Source: Hoeflea_A sp965204935 | GTDB taxonomy: Bacteria; Pseudomonadota; Alphaproteobacteria; Rhizobiales; Rhizobiaceae | Assembly: GCF_965204935.1 (NCBI RefSeq) | Contig: NZ_CBDBFO010000002.1 | Strand: one strand, 5' to 3' | DNA: 64,000 nt | Made by a program: the position numbers and the translations under genes | In this document: piece by piece, positions 57,227 through 64,000 of the stretch | Numbering within the stretch: the stretch's first letter is position 1 | Layout: each line of letters opens with the position of its first letter | The notes under the pieces: model-generated | Told to the model about the DNA's origin: nothing | The model's input: only the letters and a program-made list of their open reading frames with translations | Database searches by the model: none

Positions 57227-59113
57227 GTCGAGTAGCCGAGGGGAATTTCACCCCTCGGCCCTCACAGAACCGGACTTGAGACTCTCGCCTCATCCGGCTC
57301 CTACTCTCCAGCCTCCGGTCGAATACCGAGTTGCCACAGGACAAAAAGGTTGGGGTCCCGTCGCGCGATACGTCCCAGCCAATGCGTGGACGCCCGCTCC
57401 CGGCGTCTGAACCGTTTATATTTCCGTCGCGCCCAGCGGGCGAGGGCCACGTTCACCTGACGCAGCACCTGAACGCACTTCGAGCGGTAATAGCGCCCGT
57501 AGTAGTTCATCCAGCCTCGCACCGCCGGATTAATCAGGCGGGCCAGATCCTCCAGGGTCTGATTGTTCCTGGTGGATGCCATCCGCCACTCGCGGATGGT
57601 CCTGCGCACCGCCTTCGCCGCTTGAACACTGATCGCCGGCAGGAAGCTGACGAAGTAGTGTCCCCACCGGTTCCTGGCTCGCCGAGGCTGGAACGTAAAG
57701 CCGAGAAAGTCGAACTTGACCCGCTCGTGTTCCTGCCTGCGGTCATCGTCCTTGCAGTAGACGATTTTGGTCTTCGTCGGATGCAATTCCAGACCGCAAT
57801 CGGCCAGCCGTTTCCGGATGGCCTCCAACACCGCCTGCGCCTCTCCTTCGCTCCTGCAGTGAACGACTGCATCATCCGCGTAACGTTCAAAGCGGACGTT
57901 TGGATGGTTTCGTTCCATCCACGAGTCGAACGCGTAGTGCAGGAAGAGATTGGCGAGAATCGGACTGATTGGTGAGCCTTGCGGCGTTCCCTTGGTCCGT
58001 TCTTCCCGGGTGCCGTCCGGTCGCTCGACAGCAGCGCGAAGCCACCGCCCAACGTACAGCCGGATCCAGGCCAGGTCAGTGTGATGTGCAACGGCACGTT
58101 CGATCAGGTCATGCGGAATCGAATCAAAAAATGCTTTGATATCAAGATCGATCACCCAGTCGAACGTCCAGCAGCGTTTCCGTGCCACTCCGACCGCATC
58201 AAGCGCCGAACGACCGGGCCGATAGCCATAGGAATCACGGTGGAACATCGGTTCCACCATTGGTTCCAGAACCATCTTCACAGCCGTTTGCGCCACGCGG
58301 TCGGCGATCGTCGGAATGCCAAGAGGTCGAAGACCGCCCCCACTTTTGGGTATCTCGACGAGCCGCACCGGCGGCGGGTGATACGAGCCCGACGACATCC
58401 GGTTCCAGACCTTGTAAAGGTTTCCCCCGAGGTCTTCCTCGAATGCTGCCATAGACACGCCGTCAACACCGCCCGCGCCGCGATTCGCCCGTACCTGTCG
58501 GTAGGCGTCCCAGACCAGCCGCTTCGGAATTTCGAATGGCTTTGCCTCAGACAACGGCTCCTCCCATCTCTGGTTGGCCGCCGTCTTCGGCTGGAGAGCC
58601 GGGTCCCTTCGCTCTACCCGCATTACCGGGTTTCATCACTAATACGGACCCGTCCGCCCCTGTGCTCCGCTTCGGTACTCGGCTCCTTGCGGGTCTGCCG
58701 CTTGGAGGTCTCCCTTGGCATCGGAGCGCCAGGTTCCCACGTTCCACACAGGAGCCTCTCGCTGGTCTCACGCCATCTTTATGCCGGTCGCCGCTCGGAC
58801 AGTCAGCAGGCATCCTCCGAACTTCGTCCCAGGCCAACGACTGGAGCCTGGTTTCGGCGACATCCCTACGCTTTCGACACTTCATCAACGGTTCACTCGC
58901 GTTCGTCTTACCAGCAGTCACCTGACGGGTAATCCCCGCCTTTTCCACAACGCTCGCCACCCCGGCCATTGGGCCAGAGCAGCTTGTGGCGGTTTGGACC
59001 CTGGTCCTGCAACCCGAGCCCGAGGGGCCTTCCCTCATCTCCTGTGTAGCAAGGTGCTCAAAGTCAGTACTGCTACGTCATCAGAACCTCCTCTTCGCAC
59101 CGTCGTGGCGCAC
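57227..59113 (-). mobile_element. Group II intron with reverse transcriptase, inserted in the acyl-CoA synthetase gene
   Basis: On the minus strand the element starts with GTGCGCC (59107-59113), a classic bacterial group II 5' end. It ends GAC at 57227. The catalytic domain V hairpin lies at 57266-57300 (GAGCCGGATGAGGCG, a loop, and GTCCGGTTC). A domain VI stem (ccgagggg/cccctcgg) follows. Joining the flanks T|AT restores the reading frame (GGC TAT ATC: Gly-Tyr-Ile). The intron is in the host gene's sense direction, so it can splice from the mRNA. The segment 58624-59113 is the structured domain I-III region without genes. Confidence 0.93.
57301..58623 (-). CDS. ltrA: Group II intron-encoded reverse transcriptase/maturase
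   Basis: The 440-residue protein shows reverse-transcriptase blocks in order: RANRGAGGVDGVSMAAFEED, RPLGIPTIADRVAQTAVKMV, YGYRPGRSALDAV, VIDLDIKAFFDSIPHDL, GTPQGSPISPILANLFLH and the catalytic FERYADDAVVHC (YADD). The maturase X domain follows with RGWMNYYGRYYRSKCVQVL. No C-terminal HNH endonuclease domain is present, so mobility would use the replication-fork route. All key aspartates are intact. It starts with ATG at 58623, inside intron domain IV. Confidence 0.95.
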   Translation of the reverse strand: MRVERRDPALQPKTAANQRWEEPLSEAKPFEIPKRLVWDAYRQVRANRGAGGVDGVSMAAFEEDLGGNLYKVWNRMSSGSYHPPPVRLVEIPKSGGGLRPLGIPTIADRVAQTAVKMVLEPMVEPMFHRDSYGYRPGRSALDAVGVARKRCWTFDWVIDLDIKAFFDSIPHDLIERAVAHHTDLAWIRLYVGRWLRAAVERPDGTREERTKGTPQGSPISPILANLFLHYAFDSWMERNHPNVRFERYADDAVVHCRSEGEAQAVLEAIRKRLADCGLELHPTKTKIVYCKDDDRRQEHERVKFDFLGFTFQPRRARNRWGHYFVSFLPAISVQAAKAVRRTIREWRMASTRNNQTLEDLARLINPAVRGWMNYYGRYYRSKCVQVLRQVNVALARWARRKYKRFRRRERASTHWLGRIARRDPNLFVLWQLGIRPEAGE

Positions 59114-60419
59114 AGCCGTCAGCATGACGGATGCCCTGGTCTCCGGTCACCATCCAGTCGCCGATGAATTTTGCCCGGCTGGCAGCCTCGTTGTTCCAGT
59201 AGTGCAGGAACATCACCGGGTCTGGCCGGCGCACGGCAATCTGTCCGGGCGTGCCCGCCGGCACCTCTTTGCCGCTGCCGTCAATAATGGCAACCGTGTG
59301 TCCTGGCACGGCAAGACCAATGGCACCTGCCCGAGTTACGCCTATGCGGTTGCATGAGGAAACGACAAGATTGCATTCGGTCTGTCCGTAGAACTCGTTG
59401 ATGGTAATGCCGAGTTCCCGTTTCGCCCACTCATAGGTTTCCTTGCCGAGTGACTCGCCTCCGGACCCGATGGTGCGAAGCTTCAGGGAAAACCGCTCCG
59501 CGGGGCGATCGACAGTGCGCAGCATTTTCAGCGCCGTTGGCGGGATGAACGCGTTGCGCACACCGGTATCTGCCATGATGCGGAACGCTGTTTCGGGGTC
59601 GAATTTCTGCGCCGCCGACGACACCACCGGAACGCCGAAGTAAAGCCCCGGCAGCAGCACGTTCAACAATCCGCCCGCCCAGGCCCAGTCCGCCGGCGTC
59701 CAGAACAAATCGTCCGGCTGTGGCAGGAATTCATGCGAGAGCTGGATTCCCGGCAAATGTCCAAGCAAGACCCTGTGGGCGTGCACTGCCCCCTTGGGCG
59801 GGCCGGTCGTACCGGAGGTAAAGATCATCAGCGCGGGATCGTCGGCAGCTGTGTCGGTTGTCTCGAAACGGTGGTCATGTTCGTCGACGAGCGCATCGAA
59901 CGCGGTGGTGCCCGGCGCCTTTTCCGTGCTGACCACAAGGGCGAGTTGGTCCAGCTTGTCGGCGATCTCGGACACCTTTGCCGCACCGGCGGCATTGCTG
60001 ATCACGCATTTCGCGCCTGACGACCGCAAGCGATAGTCGAGCGCGTCGACACCGAAGAGAAGCGCGAGGGGCACGGCAATCGCGCCCATTTTGTAGATGG
60101 CAATATGGGCGATCGCCGCCTCGAAACCCTGCGGCAGCAAAAGGGCAACGCGGTCGCCCCGCCCGATGCCCTGCGCACTCAATCCGTTTGCGAGCGCATC
60201 CGAAGCCCGCCGCAATGCGCCATAGGTCAGCCTGTCCGGATCGCGGTCCGGCAGGTAGTGCATGAGACAGACCCGCTCCGGTTCGCGCGCAGCCCAATCG
60301 TCGCACACAGACTTCGCGATGTTGAAGCGCGGCGGAACTTGCCAGGCAAAATCGCTGACGAGATCGTCATAGCTGTCACGCACCGGGAGCATGCCGGTCT
60401 CCTTGATCCGCTGGAACAT
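59114..60419 (-). CDS. Acyl-CoA synthetase (AMP-dependent), 5' exon
   Basis: The N-terminal 435 residues belong to the medium-chain/acetyl-CoA synthetase-like class. They include GDRVALLLPQGFEAAIAHIA, the P-loop LMIFTSGTTGPPKGAVHAHR, ITINEFYGQTECNLVVSSCN and the GDWMVTGDQG motif close to the exon end. Together with the 3' exon the protein is about 555 residues, a normal length. The start at 60419 (MFQRIKETGML) fits the family; an ATG nine codons later is possible. The acyl substrate is not clear. The gene is functional only if the intron splices. Confidence 0.88.
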
Positions 60420-61092
60420 GGGCCGCGCCGCGGCCGCCAAACCAATTTGCCTCCGGTTTATAGGGACAGACGGGTGCCGTGCAAAGTATCCGCGCAATGC
60501 AGCGGTGCCAGGCGTTGATCGCTGTATTGAGACTGGTTGCTCCGCCCGAAAGTCATCCGATACGCGATGCTTTGATGTTCCGGGCAGGATGCTACGATTC
60601 ATCCGAAGATGCTCATGGCCGAAAAGCCGGTCCTCTAACCTGCCGAATGGCGGAGCAACACTCAAAATATACGGAAAACGGCGCAGCGAATCAAATGCGG
60701 GCACACGCCGGCCGGTCACTTCCGGCGTAACGCGACAATGTTGCGTGATAGGATTCCGCCGGGCGAATGCGAATCCGCGTTGCAAATCAGTCACAGGTGG
60801 CCGGATTCCGGTTCATGCCTCGCTTCCGTGTACAGCAAAAAACGATGCCCCGCTCGTCTTTGGCATTGTGAAGTTGAGCCTACGGAACAACCGATTTCAC
60901 CTATGGCAAGTCTTTCGGAAAGCTTGCTTAATTCAGGGCTCCCCGTAGTAGATCCGAAGCACAGCGCCAATTTGGCGACAATTGGATGCACGCTGTGAGT
61001 TGACACCGCAATGCGCCTGCGGAAGTAATGCTGGCGACAATTTTTCATATACGCCAATTTGGAAAAACATGATAATTTTTCATATTTCGGCC
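60420..61092. other. 673-base gap without a gene
   Basis: Open frames here lack family similarity and ribosome sites. It contains the acyl-CoA synthetase promoter region and, at 61036-61092, two similar AT-rich blocks (gacaatttttcatat and gataatttttcatat). Confidence 0.5.
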
Positions 61093-61217
61093 TCTTCACG
61101 TGCGCTCGGATCCCCTGACCGAACCACGTCGGAGGCTCGATGCTGAGGTCCTCCCCAGGGCACGGGCCAATCTCCGCGTCCTGATTTGCCCCGGGCACGA
61201 AGGTGCCTGGGGCGTTT
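61093..61217 (+). ncRNA. Candidate small RNA with rho-independent terminator
   Basis: A strong terminator, gccccgggcac/gtgcctggggc with a short loop (61188-61213) and a T run (61214-61217), has no protein gene in front of it on the plus strand. Upstream, TTGGAA (about 61059-61064) and CATATT (61081-61086) are spaced 16 bases, a reasonable promoter. The 125-base product would contain an anti-Shine-Dalgarno-like ggtcctcccc at 61148-61157, as in rhizobial trans-acting sRNAs. I cannot assign a known family. Confidence 0.4.
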
Positions 61218-61267
61218 TGTTTCAGGCGCACAAAACAACACCGTCGATCATCCCCGGGTGTGCCTGT

Positions 61268-61699
61268 CTAATTCACATAGTGGATTTTCACGCTGACCGC
61301 GCCCGAAGAAAACGATGCGTTTCGAAAATCCGGAAAGTCATCCGGCCCTTTGGATCCGGAGAGCCCGTATCCCTCGAGAGCCCGCTCACCTGCCATGTTG
61401 AAATCGCCGTCGCCATTCTCATCGTGGAACAGCATGATGGCAAAGGGGCCGGCATCCAGTCCGCGGAAAACATGGGTCAGCTTGCCGGGCCTGGCACGGA
61501 TTTCCGCAAAATCTATCGCCCTGTTGGTGTCGATCTGTGCAAAGGCCGCCGGATTATCGAAGAGAAGCACATAGACCGATCCACGCGCGTTGCGCACACC
61601 ATCTATTGTCAGCTGGATGTCGGCCGCGGCGGCAGAATACGTCATGACGCAAGCCGTAATGAGCCAGGCAAAAAGGAGCTTTTTCCAAAAGAGATGCAT
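61268..61699 (-). CDS. DUF2141 exported protein
   Basis: The 143-residue protein has a signal peptide (LFAWLITACVMTYSAAAA) and a DUF2141 domain. Typical parts are LTIDGVRNARGSVYVLLFDN and GPFAIMLFHDENGDGDFNMA, whose DENGDGDF resembles a calcium-binding loop. It is a small beta-sandwich of unknown function, probably periplasmic or secreted. The ATG at 61699 is chosen because the leader begins there. An 18-bp palindrome sits about 93 bases upstream and may be its operator. Confidence 0.85.
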   Translation of the reverse strand: MHLFWKKLLFAWLITACVMTYSAAAADIQLTIDGVRNARGSVYVLLFDNPAAFAQIDTNRAIDFAEIRARPGKLTHVFRGLDAGPFAIMLFHDENGDGDFNMAGERALEGYGLSGSKGPDDFPDFRNASFSSGAVSVKIHYVN

Positions 61700-61791
61700 G
61701 AGGGTCTCCAAACAAATGTGTAGACCGACCCGCTCCGCTATCCGCGCACTTGGGACCGGCCATGGACAACAACGAGCAATAAACTCGACTA

Positions 61792-61809
61792 TGAACGAAC
61801 GTTCGTTCA
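61792..61809. promoter_or_regulatory. 18-bp perfect palindrome, operator-like
   Basis: tgaacgaac/gttcgttca is a perfect inverted repeat with no spacer, the form bound by many TetR-family repressors. It lies upstream of the DUF2141 gene, whose 5' region spans 61700-62009 together with the gap to tRNA-Leu; no other gene is seen there. The binding protein is not in the window. Confidence 0.5.
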
Positions 61810-62009
61810 CTCTACCGGAAGAAAACCACCCGGATCAAGCCCTGGCTCAGGTGCAAGCTGCATGCTTTGTTCGGCATTGCGCCGGAACAGCAGCGAGCGC
61901 GCCGCTCCAAAGCTTCAGCCGAAAGGAACTGCTGGTGTCGGGGTCGGGCGCGAAACGGCACGTCCAAAGGAAAGCGGAATCCTGCTTCAGTGACGCCCCA
62001 ACTTTGAGT

Positions 62010-62096
62010 GGTACGGGTGGTCGGGCTCGAACCGACACATCGATTAAGATACGGGATTTTGAATCCCGCGCGTCTACCAATTCCGCCACACCCGCA
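62010..62096 (-). tRNA. tRNA-Leu (anticodon CAA)
   Basis: The minus-strand 87-mer starts GCGGGTGTGGCGGAATTGG and ends with an encoded CCA. The anticodon loop TTCAAAA gives CAA, and a long variable arm marks a class II tRNA. It is a single gene, convergent with nothing. Confidence 0.96.
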
Positions 62097-62386
62097 CAAA
62101 AACGCCGCGCCTCGGCGCGCCAGCAGCCGGAATATACGGTGCGGGGTTATCAGGTCAACCGGCATTCTCTCCGGACCCGGCACAAAGTTGAGCGCTGTCA
62201 TTGTCATTCGCCGGTATGCGCGCAAGTGCGCGCACGGCACCGTCACGGCGGCTTCCAAACGCAACAAAGTGGCCGGTAACGCATGATCAACCCGCTTCTG
62301 CTAGCTTTCACGGGCAATTGTTCGAAATCCGGTTTACGCCGTTTCCGATTCTTCATAAAAGCGACCGCGCCAACGGGGACTCCACC

Positions 62387-62968
62387 ATGCTCAGACGCCT
62401 TTACGACTGGACCATGTCGCTTGCCGCGACTCGCCATGCCAGGGCCGGTCTTGCTGGCGTCTCGTTTGTCGAAAGCTCGTTCTTCCCGATACCGCCGGAT
62501 GTATTGCTGATTCCCATGGTGCTCGCCGATCGGGCGGGCTGGTGGAAGAACGCCCTGATCTGCACCCTTACCTCGGTCGCCGGTGCGCTGCTCGGCTATG
62601 CGATCGGCGCTTACCTTTTCGAAGCCGTCGGGCGGCCGATCCTTGAATTTTACGGCAAGGAGACATCGTTCGAGCAGATCAGCGAGTGGTACAACACCTA
62701 TGGCGGCTGGGGTGTGCTTTTTGCGGCCATCACGCCCTTTCCCTACAAGGTGCTGACGATCTTTTCCGGCGCAACCGGCCTCAATCTTGTCACCTTTGTC
62801 GTTGTCAGCATCATCGGCAGAAGCTTCCGCTTCTTCCTGGTCGCCTACCTGCTGTACTTGTTTGGCGAGCCGATCCGGCTATTTATCGAGAAATACCTGG
62901 GCATTCTTTTCGTCATATTCATGGTGCTTTTGATTGGCGGATTCTATGCGCTCAGGTTCGTTTTCTGA
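62387..62968 (+). CDS. YqaA/DedA-like small membrane protein
   Basis: The 193-residue protein resembles the YqaA family of the DedA/VTT superfamily. It starts YDWTMSLAATRHARAGLAGV, has the conserved amphipathic SFVESSFFPIPPDVLLIPMV (E and P residues of the re-entrant loop), then FAAITPFPYKVLTIFSGATG (second re-entrant loop) and GRSFRFFLVAYLL. DedA proteins act in lipid scrambling or undecaprenyl-phosphate recycling. The ATG at 62387 is taken; the preceding 290-base gap has no gene. It is 7 bases from dsbB, so an operon is likely. Confidence 0.9.
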   Translation: MLRRLYDWTMSLAATRHARAGLAGVSFVESSFFPIPPDVLLIPMVLADRAGWWKNALICTLTSVAGALLGYAIGAYLFEAVGRPILEFYGKETSFEQISEWYNTYGGWGVLFAAITPFPYKVLTIFSGATGLNLVTFVVVSIIGRSFRFFLVAYLLYLFGEPIRLFIEKYLGILFVIFMVLLIGGFYALRFVF

Positions 62969-62975
62969 CGGGGTG

Positions 62976-63497
62976 ATGATGACGACACAGGCTGTTCATT
63001 CCGGTAGCGGAAAAGTGCTTCAGGCGCTGCTTCTGGCGTTGGCCATGGCCGCCGTTGTCGGCACCGCTCTCGGCTTTGAGCATATTGGCGGCTACATCCC
63101 ATGCGCCCTGTGCCTGGAACAGCGCACGCCCTACTATTTGGGCGTTCCTGTCATGATCGTGGCTGCCATTGCCGCGGCCCTCAAAGCGCCATCTCTTGTC
63201 ACACGCGCCCTGTTTGTCGCCGGTGGCGGCCTGATGATCTACGGCGCCGGGCTCGGCGTCTACCATTCGGGTGTCGAATGGGGCTGGTGGGAAGGGCCCG
63301 CCGATTGTGCCGGAGCCGCCGGACTGACGACGGATGCGGGCAGCCTGCTCTCAGATCTGAATGCCAAGAAACCGCCGGCCTGCAACGAGGCAGCGCTCCG
63401 GGTGCTCGGACTGTCCTTTGCTGGCTGGAACGTGATTGCCAGTGTAGTCCTCGCCGCCGCCTGCCTGCGTTTTGCGTTTGCGGGGCGGGCCCGGTAG
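62976..63497 (+). CDS. Disulfide bond formation protein DsbB-like
   Basis: The 173-residue protein has four membrane helices. It keeps the first redox pair in HIGGYIPCALCLEQRTPYYL (CxxC) and the second in the loop ADCAGAAG...KKPPACNEA. This is the DsbB layout that passes electrons from DsbA to quinone. A dsbA partner is not in view. The start is ATG at 62976 (or the next at 62979). It lies immediately after the YqaA-like gene and converges with the HNH gene (11 bases between stops). Confidence 0.88.
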   Translation: MMTTQAVHSGSGKVLQALLLALAMAAVVGTALGFEHIGGYIPCALCLEQRTPYYLGVPVMIVAAIAAALKAPSLVTRALFVAGGGLMIYGAGLGVYHSGVEWGWWEGPADCAGAAGLTTDAGSLLSDLNAKKPPACNEAALRVLGLSFAGWNVIASVVLAAACLRFAFAGRAR

Positions 63498-63507
63498 CGG
63501 GCGTACC

Positions 63508-64000
63508 TTACGGCTCCAGTTCGACATCCCAGTAGAGATAGTCCATCCAGCTTTCGTGGAGGAAATTCGGCGGGAACATTCGGCCGTTATTGTGCAGGTC
63601 GTGCACTGTCGGGTGATACGGTTTCTGCGCCGGATACATGCGTGCTTCCTTCGGCATCTTGCCACCCTTTTTCAGGTTGCACGATGAGCAGGCTGCGACA
63701 ATGTTCTCCCAGGTCGTCTCACCGCCGTAGCGTCGCGGAATGACATGATCAAAGGTCAGGTCCTTGTCGGTTCCGCAGTACTGGCACCTGAAACGGTCGC
63801 GCAGGAACACGTTGAAGCGCGTGAACGCGGGATAGCGGCTCGGTTTGACATAGGTCTTGAGGCACACAACGCTCGGCAGCGCCATCGACATGCTTGGTGA
63901 AGAGACACGATGTTCGTATTCTGCGAGGATATTGACGCGATCAAGGAAGACCGCCTTTATCGCATCCTGCCAGGACCAGAGCGACAAAGGATAGTAGCTG
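63508..64000 (-). CDS. HNH endonuclease family protein, 5' end outside the window
   Basis: The frame continues to the last base of the window (SYYPLSLWSWQDAIKAVFLD), so about 20 N-terminal residues are missing; the family is about 185 long. The HNH zinc-finger nuclease part is CQYCGTDKDLTFDHVIPRRY ... GGETTWENIVAACSSCNLKK, with four Cys ligands and the catalytic DH. This single-copy gene is conserved across Hyphomicrobiales; its role is unknown. Confidence 0.92.
   Translation of the reverse strand, partial: SYYPLSLWSWQDAIKAVFLDRVNILAEYEHRVSSPSMSMALPSVVCLKTYVKPSRYPAFTRFNVFLRDRFRCQYCGTDKDLTFDHVIPRRYGGETTWENIVAACSSCNLKKGGKMPKEARMYPAQKPYHPTVHDLHNNGRMFPPNFLHESWMDYLYWDVELEP

Noticed and set aside
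58624..59113. Open frames over the 5' part of the group II intron
   Set aside because: This is the structured ribozyme region; the frames have no protein similarity.
60435..61030. Open frames in the gap before the candidate sRNA
   Set aside because: No family features, no ribosome sites, and they disagree with the acyl-CoA synthetase start.

Overview
The window comes from a high-GC alphaproteobacterium of the order Hyphomicrobiales (Rhizobiales). Three things point there: the 16S/23S genes, a porin of the rhizobial Omp2/porin_2 type, and a core gene order (lysC/ptsP/prfA/prmC/DUF4167/clpB, ubiG/DUF1178/nitrilase/grxC/comF, secA/parvulin/argJ) that is familiar from that order. Genus is not certain from sequence alone; the 16S looks close to Hoeflea/Phyllobacteriaceae-Rhizobiaceae relatives.

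Bases 1-23.5 kb are accessory DNA, densely colonised by insertion sequences. From left to right there is an IS66 right half; a surface-protein segment (short RTX calcium-binding protein, TbpB-like slam-type lipoprotein, rhizobial porin) in which two transcription units start from near-identical repeats carrying long G tracts; a scrapyard of ISKra4, GHKL-ATPase, Tn3 and IS21 remnants around a DUF4344 metallopeptidase; a complete IS1380 element; and a tightly packed minus-strand cluster (DUF4238, small ORF, EcoRI-type adenine methyltransferase, DUF262/GmrSD-HNH nuclease, 47-aa ORF, AAA ATPase with a C-terminal PD-(D/E)XK domain). Two ISs with intact target duplications interrupt that cluster: a 1438-bp element cuts the methyltransferase 23 codons before its stop, and a 2765-bp IS21 element cuts an Rpn-like gene. 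Removing the first IS in silico rebuilds a methyltransferase whose stop overlaps the nuclease start by 4 bases, so this was a coupled restriction/defence-like operon. An HTH-GrlR fusion gene and a decayed IS256 end the accessory part.

Bases 23.5-30.3 kb hold a complete rRNA operon on the minus strand: 16S, tRNA-Ile(GAT), tRNA-Ala(TGC), 23S, 5S, tRNA-fMet(CAT). It is unusual in holding four copies of one ~215-230-bp palindrome-rich repeat (two in the 16S-23S spacer, one inside the 23S gene as the intervening sequence near helix 9, one in the 23S-5S spacer), and four copies of a hairpin whose outer stem varies by compensatory base changes.

Bases 31-64 kb are chromosomal core: M23 cell-wall peptidase, ClpB, translation termination (PrfA, PrmC), PTS-Ntr enzyme I (PtsP), aspartokinase, UbiG, nitrilase-family amidase, glutaredoxin, ComF, Flp pilin, MutT, ArgJ, SecA and a parvulin, then a polysaccharide flippase with an acyltransferase partner. 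An acyl-CoA synthetase gene is split by a 1.9-kb group II intron lying in the sense orientation, so splicing would restore its frame exactly. The right end has a DUF2141 protein behind an 18-bp perfect palindrome, tRNA-Leu(CAA), a YqaA/DedA protein, a DsbB-like protein and the 3' part of an HNH nuclease gene that runs off the window.
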